From positions 101,406-161,102 of the forward strand of contig JAHDIK010000010.1 in NCBI GenBank assembly GCA_020630795.1: a stretch of 59,697 nt of DNA, written 5' to 3'. Below the pieces are notes generated by a model that searched no databases, was not told the DNA's origin, and saw nothing but the letters and a program-made list of their open reading frames with translations. A program made the position numbers and the translations under genes. Shown in pieces: positions 26,863-38,264 of the stretch (position 1 is the first letter of the stretch; every line of letters starts with the position of its first letter). This DNA is from Colwellia sp. (GTDB lineage: Bacteria; Pseudomonadota; Gammaproteobacteria; Enterobacterales; Alteromonadaceae).

Positions 26863-28188
26863 ATGTTTTTTGAAGTAAGTAAAAGACAACTCATTACCTT
26901 TTTATTTCTGTTTTTTGTATTAACGTTTAACGCGTTAGCGGCAAACAAAATTATAGGAGTACGCATATGGCCAGCTCCTGAGAGTACACGAGTGGTTTTT
27001 GATTTATCGCAAAAGCCTAAATTTAGTCACTTTTCATTAAGTAATCCTCAACGCCTCGTCATTGATTTTGAAAACAGCAAATCAGCTTTGACGTTAAGTA
27101 ACGTATTAAAAGACGATAAGCGCATTAAAAAAATTCGTTTGAGTACGCCGAAAAAGAAAGGCTCAACTCGCTTGGTTTTAGACTTAAATAAAAACTTTCA
27201 GTTAGCTGTGTTCCCGTTAAGCCCAGCAGGTACATATGGTCACCGATTAGTGATTGACTTATATGATAAAGCTGGCGCGACGAAAGTTGTAAAAACAAGC
27301 GATAATACTAAAGCAAAACGCGATATCGTTGTGGCGATTGTGGCAGGACATGGTGGGGAAGATCCCGGCTCTATTGGGTCAAAAGGCACGTATGAGAAAA
27401 AAGTTACACTCAGTATTGCTAAAAGGCTTGCAACGTTAATTAATCGGAAAAAAGGGTTAAAAGCGGTGATGATCCGTAAAGGCGATTACTACGTTACTCA
27501 TAACCGTAAAACGGAGCTTGCTCGTAAAAACAAAGCTGATTTACTTATTTCAATTCATGCTGACGCGTTTACCTCTTCAAAACCTAGCGGTGCTTCTGTA
27601 CTTGTTCAGTCTACTAGACGGGCAAATTCTGAATTTACACGATGGATAGCCAATCGCCAAAAAGAGTCTGAGTTGCTAGGTGGTGCAGGTGAAACAATTA
27701 AAAAAACAAAAGATAAAAACTTAGCTATTACCCTTGCCGACATGAAAAAAGAGCACACTATGGGTAGTAGCTATGCATTTGCAGAGCACGTAATAAAGCA
27801 AATGAAAAAAGTAACTAAGCTACATAAAACTAAGCCTGAGGGCTTGAGTTTAGCCGTGTTAAAATCGTCTGATATTCCATCTGTATTAATTGAAACGGGG
27901 TTTATTTCTAACCCTCGCGAAGAACGTAATCTGAATAGCCCAGCCCATCAACAGAAACTGGCTAATGCAATTTACACGGCTGTTGACAATTACTTCAGTA
28001 AAAATTCACCTGACGGCACCTTATATGCGTCGATGCAACTTAAACGTCACCAAATACGCCGAGGTGAATCGTTAAGTGTTATTGCTCATCGCTACAATGT
28101 TTCCATTTCTAGTTTGAAGAAGGTTAATAACTTACGTTCAAATGTTGTTAAAATTGGACAAACGTTAAAAATACCGAGAGCAGACTAA
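26863..28188 (+). CDS. amiB: N-acetylmuramoyl-L-alanine amidase AmiB-like
   Basis: A periplasmic zinc amidase that cuts peptide stems from glycan strands during cell separation. The order is signal peptide (about 1-26), AMIN domain (about 28-135), Amidase_3 catalytic domain (about 160-380; VAGHGGEDPG, then SIHADA and VLIETGFISN, holding the zinc ligands and catalytic glutamate) and a C-terminal LysM domain (about 395-440; HQIRRGESLSVIAHRYN). AAGGAAAA precedes the ATG. It probably needs EnvC, encoded at 4726-5883, for activation. mutL follows after 4 bp. Confidence 0.94.
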   Translation: MFFEVSKRQLITFLFLFFVLTFNALAANKIIGVRIWPAPESTRVVFDLSQKPKFSHFSLSNPQRLVIDFENSKSALTLSNVLKDDKRIKKIRLSTPKKKGSTRLVLDLNKNFQLAVFPLSPAGTYGHRLVIDLYDKAGATKVVKTSDNTKAKRDIVVAIVAGHGGEDPGSIGSKGTYEKKVTLSIAKRLATLINRKKGLKAVMIRKGDYYVTHNRKTELARKNKADLLISIHADAFTSSKPSGASVLVQSTRRANSEFTRWIANRQKESELLGGAGETIKKTKDKNLAITLADMKKEHTMGSSYAFAEHVIKQMKKVTKLHKTKPEGLSLAVLKSSDIPSVLIETGFISNPREERNLNSPAHQQKLANAIYTAVDNYFSKNSPDGTLYASMQLKRHQIRRGESLSVIAHRYNVSISSLKKVNNLRSNVVKIGQTLKIPRAD

Positions 28189-28192
28189 CCTT

Positions 28193-30085
28193 ATGCCAAT
28201 ACAAATTTTACCAGCCAGATTAGCTAACCAAATAGCTGCTGGTGAAGTGGTTGAACGTCCGGCATCGGTTATCAAAGAGCTTGTTGAAAATAGTCTCGAT
28301 GCTGGCGCGACTACCGTTAAAATTCAAATTGAGAAAGGTGGCGCTAAACGCATAAAAATTACTGACAACGGCAGTGGTATAACGAAAGACGAGTTAACCT
28401 TAGCACTGAGTCGTCATGCAACAAGTAAAATAAAAACACTGAATGACCTTGAAGGGATATGCAGCTTAGGTTTTCGTGGAGAGGCGCTCGCCTCAATTAG
28501 TTCCGTTTCTCGTCTTACATTAACGTCTAAACCTAAAGATCAAGAGTCGGCTTGGCAAGCCATTGCAGAAGGGCGAGATATGCAGGTGGAAGTGACGCCC
28601 GCAGCCCACCCAAATGGGACTACAATTGATGTTAAAGATTTATTTTTTAACACACCGGCAAGACGAAAGTTTTTACGAACAGATAAAACAGAGTTTACTC
28701 ATATTGAAGAGGTGGTGAAGCGCATCGCTTTAGCGCGTTTGGACGTTACTTTTATCCTTATACATAACGACAAACTGATTAAGCAATACCGTGCTGCCAC
28801 TCATAAAGGGCAATATAGTAAGCGAGTTGCTCAAATATGCGGACAAAAATTTATAGATCACGCTATCGAAGTTGAATGTGAACATAACGACCTTCATTTT
28901 AGTGGTTGGTTAGCTAAACCTAGCTTTGTGCGTAATCAAAACGACTTATGTTATAGCTACGTAAATGGCCGCATGATGAAAGATAAGTTAATTAATCATG
29001 CAATACGACAAGCTTATGAAAACTTGTTACCTCAAGATACTTATCCTGCGTTTGTCTTGTTTTTAACGTTGAATCATCGCGATGTTGACGTGAATGTGCA
29101 TCCGGCGAAGCATGAAGTGCGTTTTCATCAAGGTAGGTATGTACACGATTTTATTTTTTCAGTTTGCCAACGAGCGTTGCGTGAAAATATTGAAGGGCAC
29201 AATGCATCATTTGTTGACGATGAAGCGTTTGCGGCAAATCAAACAGATACTCAAAATGTTCAATCAATTAGCAATGAGTACGTAGCAAGTACGCCTTCAT
29301 ATACTCAATCAGTAAATAAACAGTACGCAGAGCAAGATTACATCAAACCTTTGACACAAGTTAGAGAGAATGTAAGTCCGCGTTATCAGGCAGGGCGAGA
29401 GAATTATTCGTCACAAGTTTCTGGAAAAGCGGTAGATACATATCATGGTTTGATATCTAACGCATACGAGCAGCCAGATGCTAATAATGTGTCGCGGTTA
29501 GAGTCAGGTGTAGAAGATAACGATAATAAATCCCATCATTTATTACACCTAGTTGACCCTAAAGCAGCTATTATTACGGTAGGAGAGCAGCTTAGATTAC
29601 TGTCATTGCCAAAGCTCCAGTTAGCCAATAATCGGTTAGAGCTCAATGATAAATGGGAACAAGGCTTTATTGGCCAACCTCTATTGTTGCCGGTTAAGTT
29701 AATGATGGATGAAAACAACATTGAGCTGATTGAAAAGCATCGAACATATATTGAAAACTTAGGTTTTGTGGTTACTGCTATTGATAAATCGCACATACAA
29801 GTTCGACAATTTCCAGCATTGCTTAGACATAAAGATGTTGCGAGTAGTTTTATAGCATTTATAGAGAGTTTACTCTGTTTGAGTGACTCTGAAATATTAG
29901 ACACAGATCAATGGTTGTTATGTTTTAGTAAGTTACAGCAACAAGATAAATATGAACTTACCGAAGCGGTTAACGAGTTCAATAAAGCAAAAAGGTTACA
30001 TCAAGATGCATTTGAAAATATTTTGCTCTTGAATTCTGTACCTGTTGACCTCACATCTGAAATAAGTCAACTGATGTCGCTATAA
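28193..30085 (+). CDS. mutL: DNA mismatch repair protein MutL
   Basis: MutL links MutS mismatch recognition to strand removal. The GHKL ATPase domain is intact: IAAGEVVERPASVIKELVEN, the DNGSGI and GFRGEALASI motifs and the TTIDVKDLFFNTPARRKFL loop, then the transducer domain with VHPAKHEVRFHQGR. A poorly conserved linker (about 340-445) precedes the C-terminal dimerisation domain. The endonuclease motif DQHAxxER is not visible, as expected in bacteria with MutH-type repair. The length of 630 residues is normal. It lies between amiB and miaA with 3-4 bp gaps. Confidence 0.96.
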   Translation: MPIQILPARLANQIAAGEVVERPASVIKELVENSLDAGATTVKIQIEKGGAKRIKITDNGSGITKDELTLALSRHATSKIKTLNDLEGICSLGFRGEALASISSVSRLTLTSKPKDQESAWQAIAEGRDMQVEVTPAAHPNGTTIDVKDLFFNTPARRKFLRTDKTEFTHIEEVVKRIALARLDVTFILIHNDKLIKQYRAATHKGQYSKRVAQICGQKFIDHAIEVECEHNDLHFSGWLAKPSFVRNQNDLCYSYVNGRMMKDKLINHAIRQAYENLLPQDTYPAFVLFLTLNHRDVDVNVHPAKHEVRFHQGRYVHDFIFSVCQRALRENIEGHNASFVDDEAFAANQTDTQNVQSISNEYVASTPSYTQSVNKQYAEQDYIKPLTQVRENVSPRYQAGRENYSSQVSGKAVDTYHGLISNAYEQPDANNVSRLESGVEDNDNKSHHLLHLVDPKAAIITVGEQLRLLSLPKLQLANNRLELNDKWEQGFIGQPLLLPVKLMMDENNIELIEKHRTYIENLGFVVTAIDKSHIQVRQFPALLRHKDVASSFIAFIESLLCLSDSEILDTDQWLLCFSKLQQQDKYELTEAVNEFNKAKRLHQDAFENILLLNSVPVDLTSEISQLMSL

Positions 30086-30088
30086 CCT

Positions 30089-31033
30089 ATGAATATAAAT
30101 AACGATACAAATTCAACGTTACCAATTATTTGTATCATGGGGCCTACTGCTTCCGGAAAAACAGCATTGGCAATGGGGTTATACGACAATTTACCTGTAG
30201 ATATAATTAGTGTTGATTCAGCGCTAGTATATAAAGGGATGGATATAGGTACGGCGAAGCCAACGGAAGAAGAGTTAAAAAATTATCCCCATCAATTAAT
30301 TGATTTAATTGAGCCTGAGCAAAGTTATTCGGCATCAGACTTTTGCAGTGATGCGCTAAAAGCGATAGATGAGTCTCATCAAAATGGTCGTATCCCCGTA
30401 TTAGTGGGTGGTACTATGATGTACTTCAAAAGCTTGTTAGAAGGAATTTCCCCGTTACCAGCGGCAGATGAGTCAATAAGAAAAGAAATTGAGCTTGAAG
30501 CGAAAACTCAAGGGTGGGAAGCATTACATAAACAACTAGCCGAATTTGATCCAGTATCTGCCGAGCGTATTCATCAAAATGATCCGCAGCGATTATCTCG
30601 CGCGATAGAAGTTTACCGATTAACGGGTAAGTCGTTAACTGAACTTACAGCCGTTAAGGGAAGTTCGTTGAAAGGGAATGTACTACAATTTGCTTTAGTG
30701 CCCAAAGACCGAAGTTTGCTCCACGAGCGAATAGAAATCAGATTTAATCAAATGATTACTCAAGGTTTTGAAGAAGAAGTCGTTACCCTGAGAGATAACA
30801 AAAATTTACATGCAGATCTACCATCTATCCGTTGTGTAGGGTATCGTCAAATGTGGCAGTACCTTAACGGTGAATGTGATCACAAAGAAATGATTTTTCG
30901 AGGGGTATGTGCCACTCGTCAATTAGCAAAACGTCAATTAACTTGGTTACGAAGTTGGCAAGGAGCAACTTTATTGAATATGGAAGATGAAAATAATTTA
31001 GAACAAATTTTAACAACAGTAAGCAAACTTTAA
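30089..31033 (+). CDS. miaA: tRNA dimethylallyltransferase
   Basis: MiaA adds an isopentenyl group to A37 of UNN-decoding tRNAs. The P-loop [12 protein letters not shown] lies at about residues 18-29, followed by [19 protein letters not shown], the [18 protein letters not shown] segment, [18 protein letters not shown] and [13 protein letters not shown]. The length of 314 residues is normal. hfq follows after 97 bp with its own likely promoter. Confidence 0.96.
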   Translation: MNINNDTNSTLPIICIMGPTASGKTALAMGLYDNLPVDIISVDSALVYKGMDIGTAKPTEEELKNYPHQLIDLIEPEQSYSASDFCSDALKAIDESHQNGRIPVLVGGTMMYFKSLLEGISPLPAADESIRKEIELEAKTQGWEALHKQLAEFDPVSAERIHQNDPQRLSRAIEVYRLTGKSLTELTAVKGSSLKGNVLQFALVPKDRSLLHERIEIRFNQMITQGFEEEVVTLRDNKNLHADLPSIRCVGYRQMWQYLNGECDHKEMIFRGVCATRQLAKRQLTWLRSWQGATLLNMEDENNLEQILTTVSKL

Positions 31034-31041
31034 ACATTGAT

Positions 31042-31047
31042 GTATAA
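31042..31047 (+). promoter_or_regulatory. Possible -10 element of an hfq promoter
   Basis: A perfect TATAAT lies 84 bp upstream of hfq, just after the miaA stop. No good -35 lies at 16-18 bp, so this is tentative. Confidence 0.3.
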
Positions 31048-31130
31048 TTAATAAGTTAACTGGGTGACCAGCTATATTTTTTAAGATAAGCATGCAATAA
31101 TTTTACTAAAAATAACAAGAGGGCCACATA

Positions 31131-31379
31131 ATGGCAAAGGGGCAATCGTTACAAGACCCATTTTTGAATGCTTTACGTCGTGATCGCATTCCAGTCGCAA
31201 TCTATTTAGTCAATGGTATTAAGCTACAAGGACAAGTAGAGTCGTTCGATCAATTCGTAATTTTGCTAAAAAATACCGTAAGTCAAATGGTATACAAGCA
31301 CGCAATTTCTACGGTAGTACCATCTCGTGCAGTAAACACCGCACCAGTTTCAAATGAGTCGTCAGATTCTGAAGATTAA
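31131..31379 (+). CDS. hfq: RNA chaperone Hfq
   Basis: Hfq is a hexameric Sm-like protein that pairs small RNAs with mRNAs. The 82-residue protein has the full signature: [20 protein letters not shown] (Sm1), [20 protein letters not shown], and Sm2 [13 protein letters not shown]. The C-terminal tail after residue 68 is short (about 14 residues) and acidic. GAGGG precedes the ATG. It lies in the conserved miaA-hfq-hflX order. Confidence 0.98.
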
Positions 31380-31549
31380 GAGTACAATGGTTTACATTTT
31401 TAAAAATACTTTAGTTTTGAATACTCGCTGTAAAATTAAACTTTTAAAATTAGTAAACACGTTAAACAATTCTCTTTTTCTTTAATTTATGACTGTAGTA
31501 TTTGAATTGTTTATAATTAGTTTAACCATCATTAACAGGTATTGTTCTA

Positions 31550-32836
31550 TTGTTTGATCGGTATCAAGCTGGCGAACAAGCAATACTTGTTCATGTTGAT
31601 TTTCCAGACGATAACGCACGTGAAGACCTACAAGAGTTTGAAATGCTTGTAAGTTCTGCGGGCGTTTCTGCGCTTAATATTATTACTGGAAAACGCGACA
31701 AACCACACACCAAATTCTTTGTTGGTAGTGGTAAAACCGAAGAAATCTCAGAAGCAGTGCGTTTGTATGAAGCAAACGTTATTTTATTTAATCACACGCT
31801 TTCACCTTCTCAAGAAAAAAATATTGAAGCATTATGCCAATGTAGGGTTATTGACCGTACAACGCTAATTTTGGATATTTTTGCTCAACGAGCTCGTACA
31901 CATGAAGGTAAACTTCAAGTAGAACTTGCACAGCTCAGACATATGAGTACTCGCCTTATAAGAGGTTGGACTCACCTTGAAAGACAAAAAGGTGGTGTTG
32001 GTCTTCGTGGTCCGGGTGAAACTCAACTTGAAACAGATAGGCGTTTATTAAGAGAGCGCATGACGAGTATTCGTAAGCGTTTAGAAAAAGTAGAACGTCA
32101 ACGTCAGCAAGGTCGACGTGCTAGAACTCGTGCTGAAATACCTACCATTTCATTAGTTGGTTATACCAACGCGGGTAAGTCAACCTTGTTTAATCACATC
32201 ACTAAAGCAGATGTTTACGCGGCCGATCAATTGTTTGCGACGTTAGATCCAACGCTGAGAAAAATTGAGGTTGAAGATGTAGGGCGCGTGATACTTGCCG
32301 ATACGGTAGGTTTTATTCGACATCTACCACACGATTTAGTTGATGCGTTTAAAGCGACGTTAACTGAAACTAGAGAGGCAGAATTATTACTTCATGTTAT
32401 TGATATTGCCGATGAACGTCGTTCGGAGAATATTGATCAAGTACAACATGTATTAACTGAGATTGAAGCGGGTGATGTTCCTCAATTACTTGTTTGTAAT
32501 AAAATAGATAAACTAGACGATATTGAGCCGCGTATTGATCGTGACGAAACAGGTATGCCTATTCGCGTATGGCTTTCTGCACATGCAGGAATCGGTATTG
32601 AATTACTGTTTCAAGCCTTAGCTGAACGTTTAGGCGTAGAAATTGTTACACAAAACTTGGTAATACCTCCCACTGAGGGGCGGTTACGTGGTATTTTATA
32701 CACATTAAACTGTATTACCGATGAATCTTACGACGAACAAGGAAATTGTTTATTGAGTATTAAATTACCAAGTCGTGAGTGGAATAGATTATTAAAACAA
32801 GATGGCGCGTTAATAGAACGCTTTATCATAAATTAA
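31550..32836 (+). CDS. hflX: Ribosome-associated GTPase HflX
   Basis: HflX splits stalled or heat-damaged 70S ribosomes. The N-terminal HflX domain (RVIDRTTLILDIFAQRART, GGVGLRGPGETQLETDRR) precedes a TRAFAC GTPase domain with G1 GYTNAGKSTLFN, G3 DTVGFIRHLP, G4 NKID and G5 LSAHAGIG. The homologous start MFDRY corresponds to a TTG at 31550. An AGG about 12 bp upstream is a poor ribosome-binding site, so translation may be weak. hflK follows after 43 bp. Confidence 0.95.
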   Translation: MFDRYQAGEQAILVHVDFPDDNAREDLQEFEMLVSSAGVSALNIITGKRDKPHTKFFVGSGKTEEISEAVRLYEANVILFNHTLSPSQEKNIEALCQCRVIDRTTLILDIFAQRARTHEGKLQVELAQLRHMSTRLIRGWTHLERQKGGVGLRGPGETQLETDRRLLRERMTSIRKRLEKVERQRQQGRRARTRAEIPTISLVGYTNAGKSTLFNHITKADVYAADQLFATLDPTLRKIEVEDVGRVILADTVGFIRHLPHDLVDAFKATLTETREAELLLHVIDIADERRSENIDQVQHVLTEIEAGDVPQLLVCNKIDKLDDIEPRIDRDETGMPIRVWLSAHAGIGIELLFQALAERLGVEIVTQNLVIPPTEGRLRGILYTLNCITDESYDEQGNCLLSIKLPSREWNRLLKQDGALIERFIIN

Positions 32837-32879
32837 CAGACTGATATATTACAGCAATTGCATTTTAGTGGAGAGCAGC

Positions 32880-34022
32880 ATGGCTTGGAATGAACCGGGG
32901 AATAATGATAAAGACCCCTGGAAAAATAAAGGTGGGAAGAATCAAGGACCACCTGACTTGGACGAACTTTTAAAAGACTTAGGCGATAAGTTTGGTGGCA
33001 TTTTCGGTGGAAAATCATCAAATGGTGGTAAGTCAGGCAAAAGCTTCTCAAGCGTAGGGATCAGTATTGCTCTAATTGTAGCTATTTTGGTTTACGTTTT
33101 TAGTGGCTTTTATACAATTAAAGAAGCAGAGCAAGGTATTGTTCTTAGATTTGGTCAATACACAGGCAACGTAGAGCCGGGTTTACGCTGGAAGTGGACG
33201 TTTGTAGACAGAATTATTCCTGTTGATATTCAAACAACAAGAAACTTACCTGCATCAGGCTTTATGTTAACGCAAGACGAAAATGTTGTACGTGTAGAAA
33301 TGCAAATTCAATATCGAGTTGTTAACGCCAGAGACTATGTCTTTAGTGTAACTGATGCTGACGATAGTTTAAGTCAGTCGTTAGATAGTGCATTAAGGTA
33401 TGTTGTAGGTCACGCTAAAATGGATGACATTTTAACCAGTGGTCGTGAAGCTGTTCGTCAAGCCGTATGGAAAGAACTAGATGAAATTATCGAACCATAC
33501 AACTTAGGTTTAATCGTAACTGACGTTAACTTTAAGGACGCACGTCCACCAGAAGAAGTTAAAGACGCATTTGATGATGCTATTTCAGCACAAGAAGATG
33601 AAGTTCGTTACTTACGTGAAGCTGAAGCCTACGCTCGTGGAATTGAGCCACGTGCTCGTGGTCGAGTAAAACGTATGGAACAAGAAGCCTTAGCATACAA
33701 AGAGCAAACAGTTCTTGACGCAGAAGGTGAAGTTGCACGTTTTGAAAAGATTTTACCTGAGTATCAAGCTGCACCTGAAGTTACTCGTCAGCGTTTATAC
33801 CTTGCTACTATGGAAAAAGTATACGGGAATACAAGTAAAGTTATGGTTGATGTTGAAGGTGGTAATAACATGATGTACCTACCGCTAGATAAAATTATGC
33901 AACAGCAATCAGCTAGTCCTCGTACTATTGTTTCTAAGCCAGTTGTTCAACAACCTATTACTACCACTTCACCAACGTCGGTAAATGGTCGTTCTGATAG
34001 ATTTAACAACGGGAGAAACTAA
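32880..34022 (+). CDS. hflK: FtsH protease modulator HflK
   Basis: HflK and HflC form a large inner-membrane cage around FtsH and modulate its proteolysis. HflK has a glycine-rich cytosolic N-terminus (PGNNDKDPWKNKGG), one membrane segment (about 62-82), a Band 7/SPFH domain (about 85-260) and a long helical region. The ORF can start at GTG 32868, but the ATG at 32880 has GGAGA upstream and gives the usual MAWNEPG start. hflC begins 3 bp after the stop. Confidence 0.96.
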   Translation: MAWNEPGNNDKDPWKNKGGKNQGPPDLDELLKDLGDKFGGIFGGKSSNGGKSGKSFSSVGISIALIVAILVYVFSGFYTIKEAEQGIVLRFGQYTGNVEPGLRWKWTFVDRIIPVDIQTTRNLPASGFMLTQDENVVRVEMQIQYRVVNARDYVFSVTDADDSLSQSLDSALRYVVGHAKMDDILTSGREAVRQAVWKELDEIIEPYNLGLIVTDVNFKDARPPEEVKDAFDDAISAQEDEVRYLREAEAYARGIEPRARGRVKRMEQEALAYKEQTVLDAEGEVARFEKILPEYQAAPEVTRQRLYLATMEKVYGNTSKVMVDVEGGNNMMYLPLDKIMQQQSASPRTIVSKPVVQQPITTTSPTSVNGRSDRFNNGRN

Positions 34023-34025
34023 GCA

Positions 34026-34904
34026 ATGAAGAACTTTATTTTAGCTATATCAGCTGCATTATTTCTGTTAGTTGTTTCATCTGTGTTTGTTGTTTTTGAA
34101 GGACAACGAGGCATTGTATTTGAATTCTCAAAAATTAAGCGTGATTCAAGCACTGGCTTGATGAAAGTTTATGAACCAGGTTTACACTTTAAATTACCGT
34201 TTATTAACACGGTAAGAAAACTTGATGCACGTATTCAAACGGTTGATGAAGCGCCAGATCGTTTTGTAACGTCTGAGAAGAAAGATTTGATGGTTGATTC
34301 TTTCGTGAAATGGCGAATAGTAGACTTTTCTACCTATTACCTACGTACATCGGGTTCTATTGAAAATGCTCGTGCACTTTTGAAGCAAAAAGTGAATAAC
34401 GGTTTAAGAACAGAAGTAGGTTCTCGTACTATTAAAGAAATTGTTTCGGGTGACCGAGATTCAATTATGGAAAAAGCGCTAGAAAGTGCTGTAAGTAGTA
34501 GAGAAGAGCTTGGTATTGAAGTTATTGATGTACGTATTAAAGCGATTAACTTACCTGCAGAGGTGAGTGCGTCAATTTATGAACGTATGAGAGCTGAGCG
34601 TACTGCGGTTGCAAAAGAGCACCGTTCTCAAGGTCAAGAGCAGTCAGAGATTATTCGAGCAACTATTGATGCTAAAGTAACAGTTATGTTAGCTGAAGCA
34701 CAAAAGAAAGCGCACGAAGTTAGAGGTTTAGGTGATGCATTAGCGGCAAAAGTTTATGCAGATGCATACAACAAAGACGCTGATTTTTATAAGTTCTACC
34801 GTAGCCTTGAAGCATACGAGAAAAGCTTTAATAGCAAGAATGACATCATGGTGGTTAAACCTGATAGTGACTTCTTCCATTACTTAAAAAAATCTGAAAA
34901 GTAA
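34026..34904 (+). CDS. hflC: FtsH protease modulator HflC
   Basis: Partner of HflK in the FtsH-associated cage. An N-terminal signal-anchor (about residues 4-24) is followed by a Band 7/SPFH domain starting EGQRGIVFEFSK, with ERMRAERTAVAKEHRSQG as the conserved helical segment. The 292-residue length is normal. A strong terminator follows. Confidence 0.96.
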   Translation: MKNFILAISAALFLLVVSSVFVVFEGQRGIVFEFSKIKRDSSTGLMKVYEPGLHFKLPFINTVRKLDARIQTVDEAPDRFVTSEKKDLMVDSFVKWRIVDFSTYYLRTSGSIENARALLKQKVNNGLRTEVGSRTIKEIVSGDRDSIMEKALESAVSSREELGIEVIDVRIKAINLPAEVSASIYERMRAERTAVAKEHRSQGQEQSEIIRATIDAKVTVMLAEAQKKAHEVRGLGDALAAKVYADAYNKDADFYKFYRSLEAYEKSFNSKNDIMVVKPDSDFFHYLKKSEK

Positions 34905-34931
34905 TGTAAAGTAAAAATCTAGATTAAACCT

Positions 34932-34966
34932 AATAAGGCCATGATTTATCATGGCCTTATTTATTT
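34932..34966 (+). terminator. Terminator after hflC
   Basis: AATAAGGCCATGA (34932-34944) and TCATGGCCTTATT (34949-34961) form a perfect 13-bp stem with a TTTA loop and a T-rich tail, 27 bp after the hflC stop. It ends the tsaE-hflC transcription unit. Confidence 0.85.
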
Positions 34967-34994
34967 CTAATACTCAACTTATAACGAGATATCT

Positions 34995-35180
34995 ATGTTG
35001 AATACTTTGCTATTAGCACTTGCATTAGCATTAATTATCGAGGGACTTTTTCCTGCATTGTTTCCCAATAAGTGGCAAGCATACGTGAGAAAGTTATCGA
35101 ATGAGCAACCATCTGCAATTAGAACCATGGGAACCAGTATTATACTCGTTGGTTGTTTAATTTTATGGTTAGCACTTTAG
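34995..35180 (+). CDS. DUF2065 family small membrane protein (YjeT-like)
   Basis: A 61-residue protein with two hydrophobic segments (about 3-20 and 44-60). The short motif EGLFPALFPNKW between them is typical of DUF2065 proteins such as E. coli YjeT. No function is known. It lies between hflC and purA, the same position as yjeT. It is separated from hflC by a terminator and so may be transcribed separately. Confidence 0.88.
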   Translation: MLNTLLLALALALIIEGLFPALFPNKWQAYVRKLSNEQPSAIRTMGTSIILVGCLILWLAL

Positions 35181-35297
35181 TCTACATCGTAAATTTCGAA
35201 CTTTAGGTAAGCTATTAAAAATAAAAGTAATAACTCATCGCTATAAATAATAGCGTTTTGGTTGTTTAATAATCTCATCAAAAAGCCCATTTATTCC

Positions 35298-36658
<1,361 letters not shown>

Positions 36659-36677
36659 TGTGAATCATTATTGGTTG

Positions 36678-36705
36678 AAAAAGCCACTGTAAAGTGGCTT
36701 TTTTT
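36678..36705 (+). terminator. Terminator of purA
   Basis: AAAGCCACT (36680-36688) pairs with AGTGGCTTT (36693-36701) around GTAA, followed by a T run, 20 bp after the purA stop. Confidence 0.92.
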
Positions 36706-36929
36706 ATGTCTAAAAATAAATATGTGAATGAAAGTTTTTATTTTGAAAGTCTAATTTACTAATAACTTATTGGTGGTATAGAGCGACTAAATATTTAATA
36801 TAGTGAAAAACTATTTAAAAACGGGAGTTTGATCATGTATTTCATGCTATTTTGTTAAGGCATTCATGATTTAGATGTAATTCGTTATGAATATTTTCAG
36901 TCACTCTTTTACTTTTCTAGGACATCACT

Positions 36930-38171
36930 ATGACAGACCCACGCCAACAAGCTCTCGATTATCACCAGTTTCCAACACCAGGAAAAATCAGTGTTGAACT
37001 TACCACACCTGCAGAAACGAGCTTAGATCTGTCTTTAGCCTATAGTCCTGGAGTCGCAGAGCCCGTTAGAGAAATCGCAAATAACCCAGATGATGTATAC
37101 AAATATACAGGTAAAGGTAACACCGTAGCGGTAATTACCAATGGTACGGCTATTTTAGGTTTAGGTAATTTAGGTGGCATGGCATCTAAACCCGTGATGG
37201 AAGGAAAAGCGTTACTCTTCAAGCGATTTGCAAATATCAATTCATTCGATATCGAAGTAAAACATAAAACCGTTAATGAATTTATTGATACTGTCGCCAA
37301 TATCGCGGATAGCTTTGGTGGTATTAATCTCGAAGATATCAAAGCACCTGAATGTTTCGTGATTGAAAAAGCACTTATCGAACGTTGTAAAATACCTGTT
37401 TTTCACGATGACCAACACGGTACCGCTATTGTAACGGCCGCCGGTATGATTAACGCATTAGAAATTCAGGGAAAAGACATTAAATATGCAAATATAGTAT
37501 GTATGGGAGCGGGAGCTGCCGCTATTGCCTGCATGGAGTTGTTGATTAAGTGTGGCGCTCAGCGAGAAAAAATCTATATGCTAGATACTAAGGGGGTCGT
37601 GCATACACGTAGAGACGACTTAAACGAATACAAAAAGCTATTTGCGAACAATACTGATAAACGTACATTAGAAGATGCTATAGATGGCGCAGATGTATTT
37701 GTAGGCGTTTCGGGACCAAACTTATTGTCGGTTGAAAACTTAAAGTTAATGGCACCTAATCCTGTGATTTTTGCTTGTTCAAACCCTGATCCTGAAATTA
37801 AGCCTGAGTTAGCGCTGTCGGCACGTGATGATATTATTATTGCTACTGGTCGTTCTGATTATCCGAATCAAGTAAACAATGTTCTATGTTTCCCGTTTAT
37901 ATTCCGTGGCGCGCTTGATGTAAGAGCACGCACTATTAATGATGAAATGAAAGTCGCAGCAGTGCATGCAATACGTTCACTTGCTAAAGAAGAAGTGCCA
38001 GAAGAAGTGTTAGTGGCTAGTGGAAATAAAGACTTAGCGTTTGGTAAAGAATACATCATTCCAAAACCAATGGATCCTCGCTTGTGTGCAAACGTAGCAA
38101 AAGCTGTTGCGCAAGCTGCTGTTGATTCTGGTATAGCGGCATTAGATTTGCCCGAAAACTATATGGAATAA
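36930..38171 (+). CDS. Malic enzyme, short form without phosphotransacetylase domain
   Basis: The enzyme oxidatively decarboxylates malate to pyruvate with NAD(P)+. Motifs include SLAYSPGVAEPVREIA, TNGTAILGLGNLGG, HDDQHGTA, the Rossmann loop GAGAAAIACMEL and ACSNPDPEI. At 413 residues it matches the MaeB catalytic half but lacks the C-terminal phosphotransacetylase-like domain of E. coli MaeB (about 760 residues), so acetyl-CoA-type regulation through that domain would be absent. It is monocistronic, with a terminator following. The cofactor preference cannot be read safely from the sequence. Confidence 0.92.
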   Translation: MTDPRQQALDYHQFPTPGKISVELTTPAETSLDLSLAYSPGVAEPVREIANNPDDVYKYTGKGNTVAVITNGTAILGLGNLGGMASKPVMEGKALLFKRFANINSFDIEVKHKTVNEFIDTVANIADSFGGINLEDIKAPECFVIEKALIERCKIPVFHDDQHGTAIVTAAGMINALEIQGKDIKYANIVCMGAGAAAIACMELLIKCGAQREKIYMLDTKGVVHTRRDDLNEYKKLFANNTDKRTLEDAIDGADVFVGVSGPNLLSVENLKLMAPNPVIFACSNPDPEIKPELALSARDDIIIATGRSDYPNQVNNVLCFPFIFRGALDVRARTINDEMKVAAVHAIRSLAKEEVPEEVLVASGNKDLAFGKEYIIPKPMDPRLCANVAKAVAQAAVDSGIAALDLPENYME

Positions 38172-38191
38172 CGGTAAGGGCTTTTAAATAG

Positions 38192-38211
38192 AAGGGCGAA
38201 AGCCCTTTTTT
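38192..38211 (+). terminator. Terminator of the malic enzyme gene
   Basis: AAGGGC (38192-38197) and GCCCTT (38202-38207) close a GAAA tetraloop, followed by a T run. Confidence 0.9.
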
Positions 38212-38264
38212 ATTGTCTTTTTTAACGTAAATATTGCAATATTAACGTTAACACTTATCGTTCG

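Noticed and set aside
36886..36902. ArgR-like TGAA-TATT-TTCA upstream of the malic enzyme gene
   Set aside because: The centre spacing is wrong for an 18-bp ARG box and the gene has no link to arginine.
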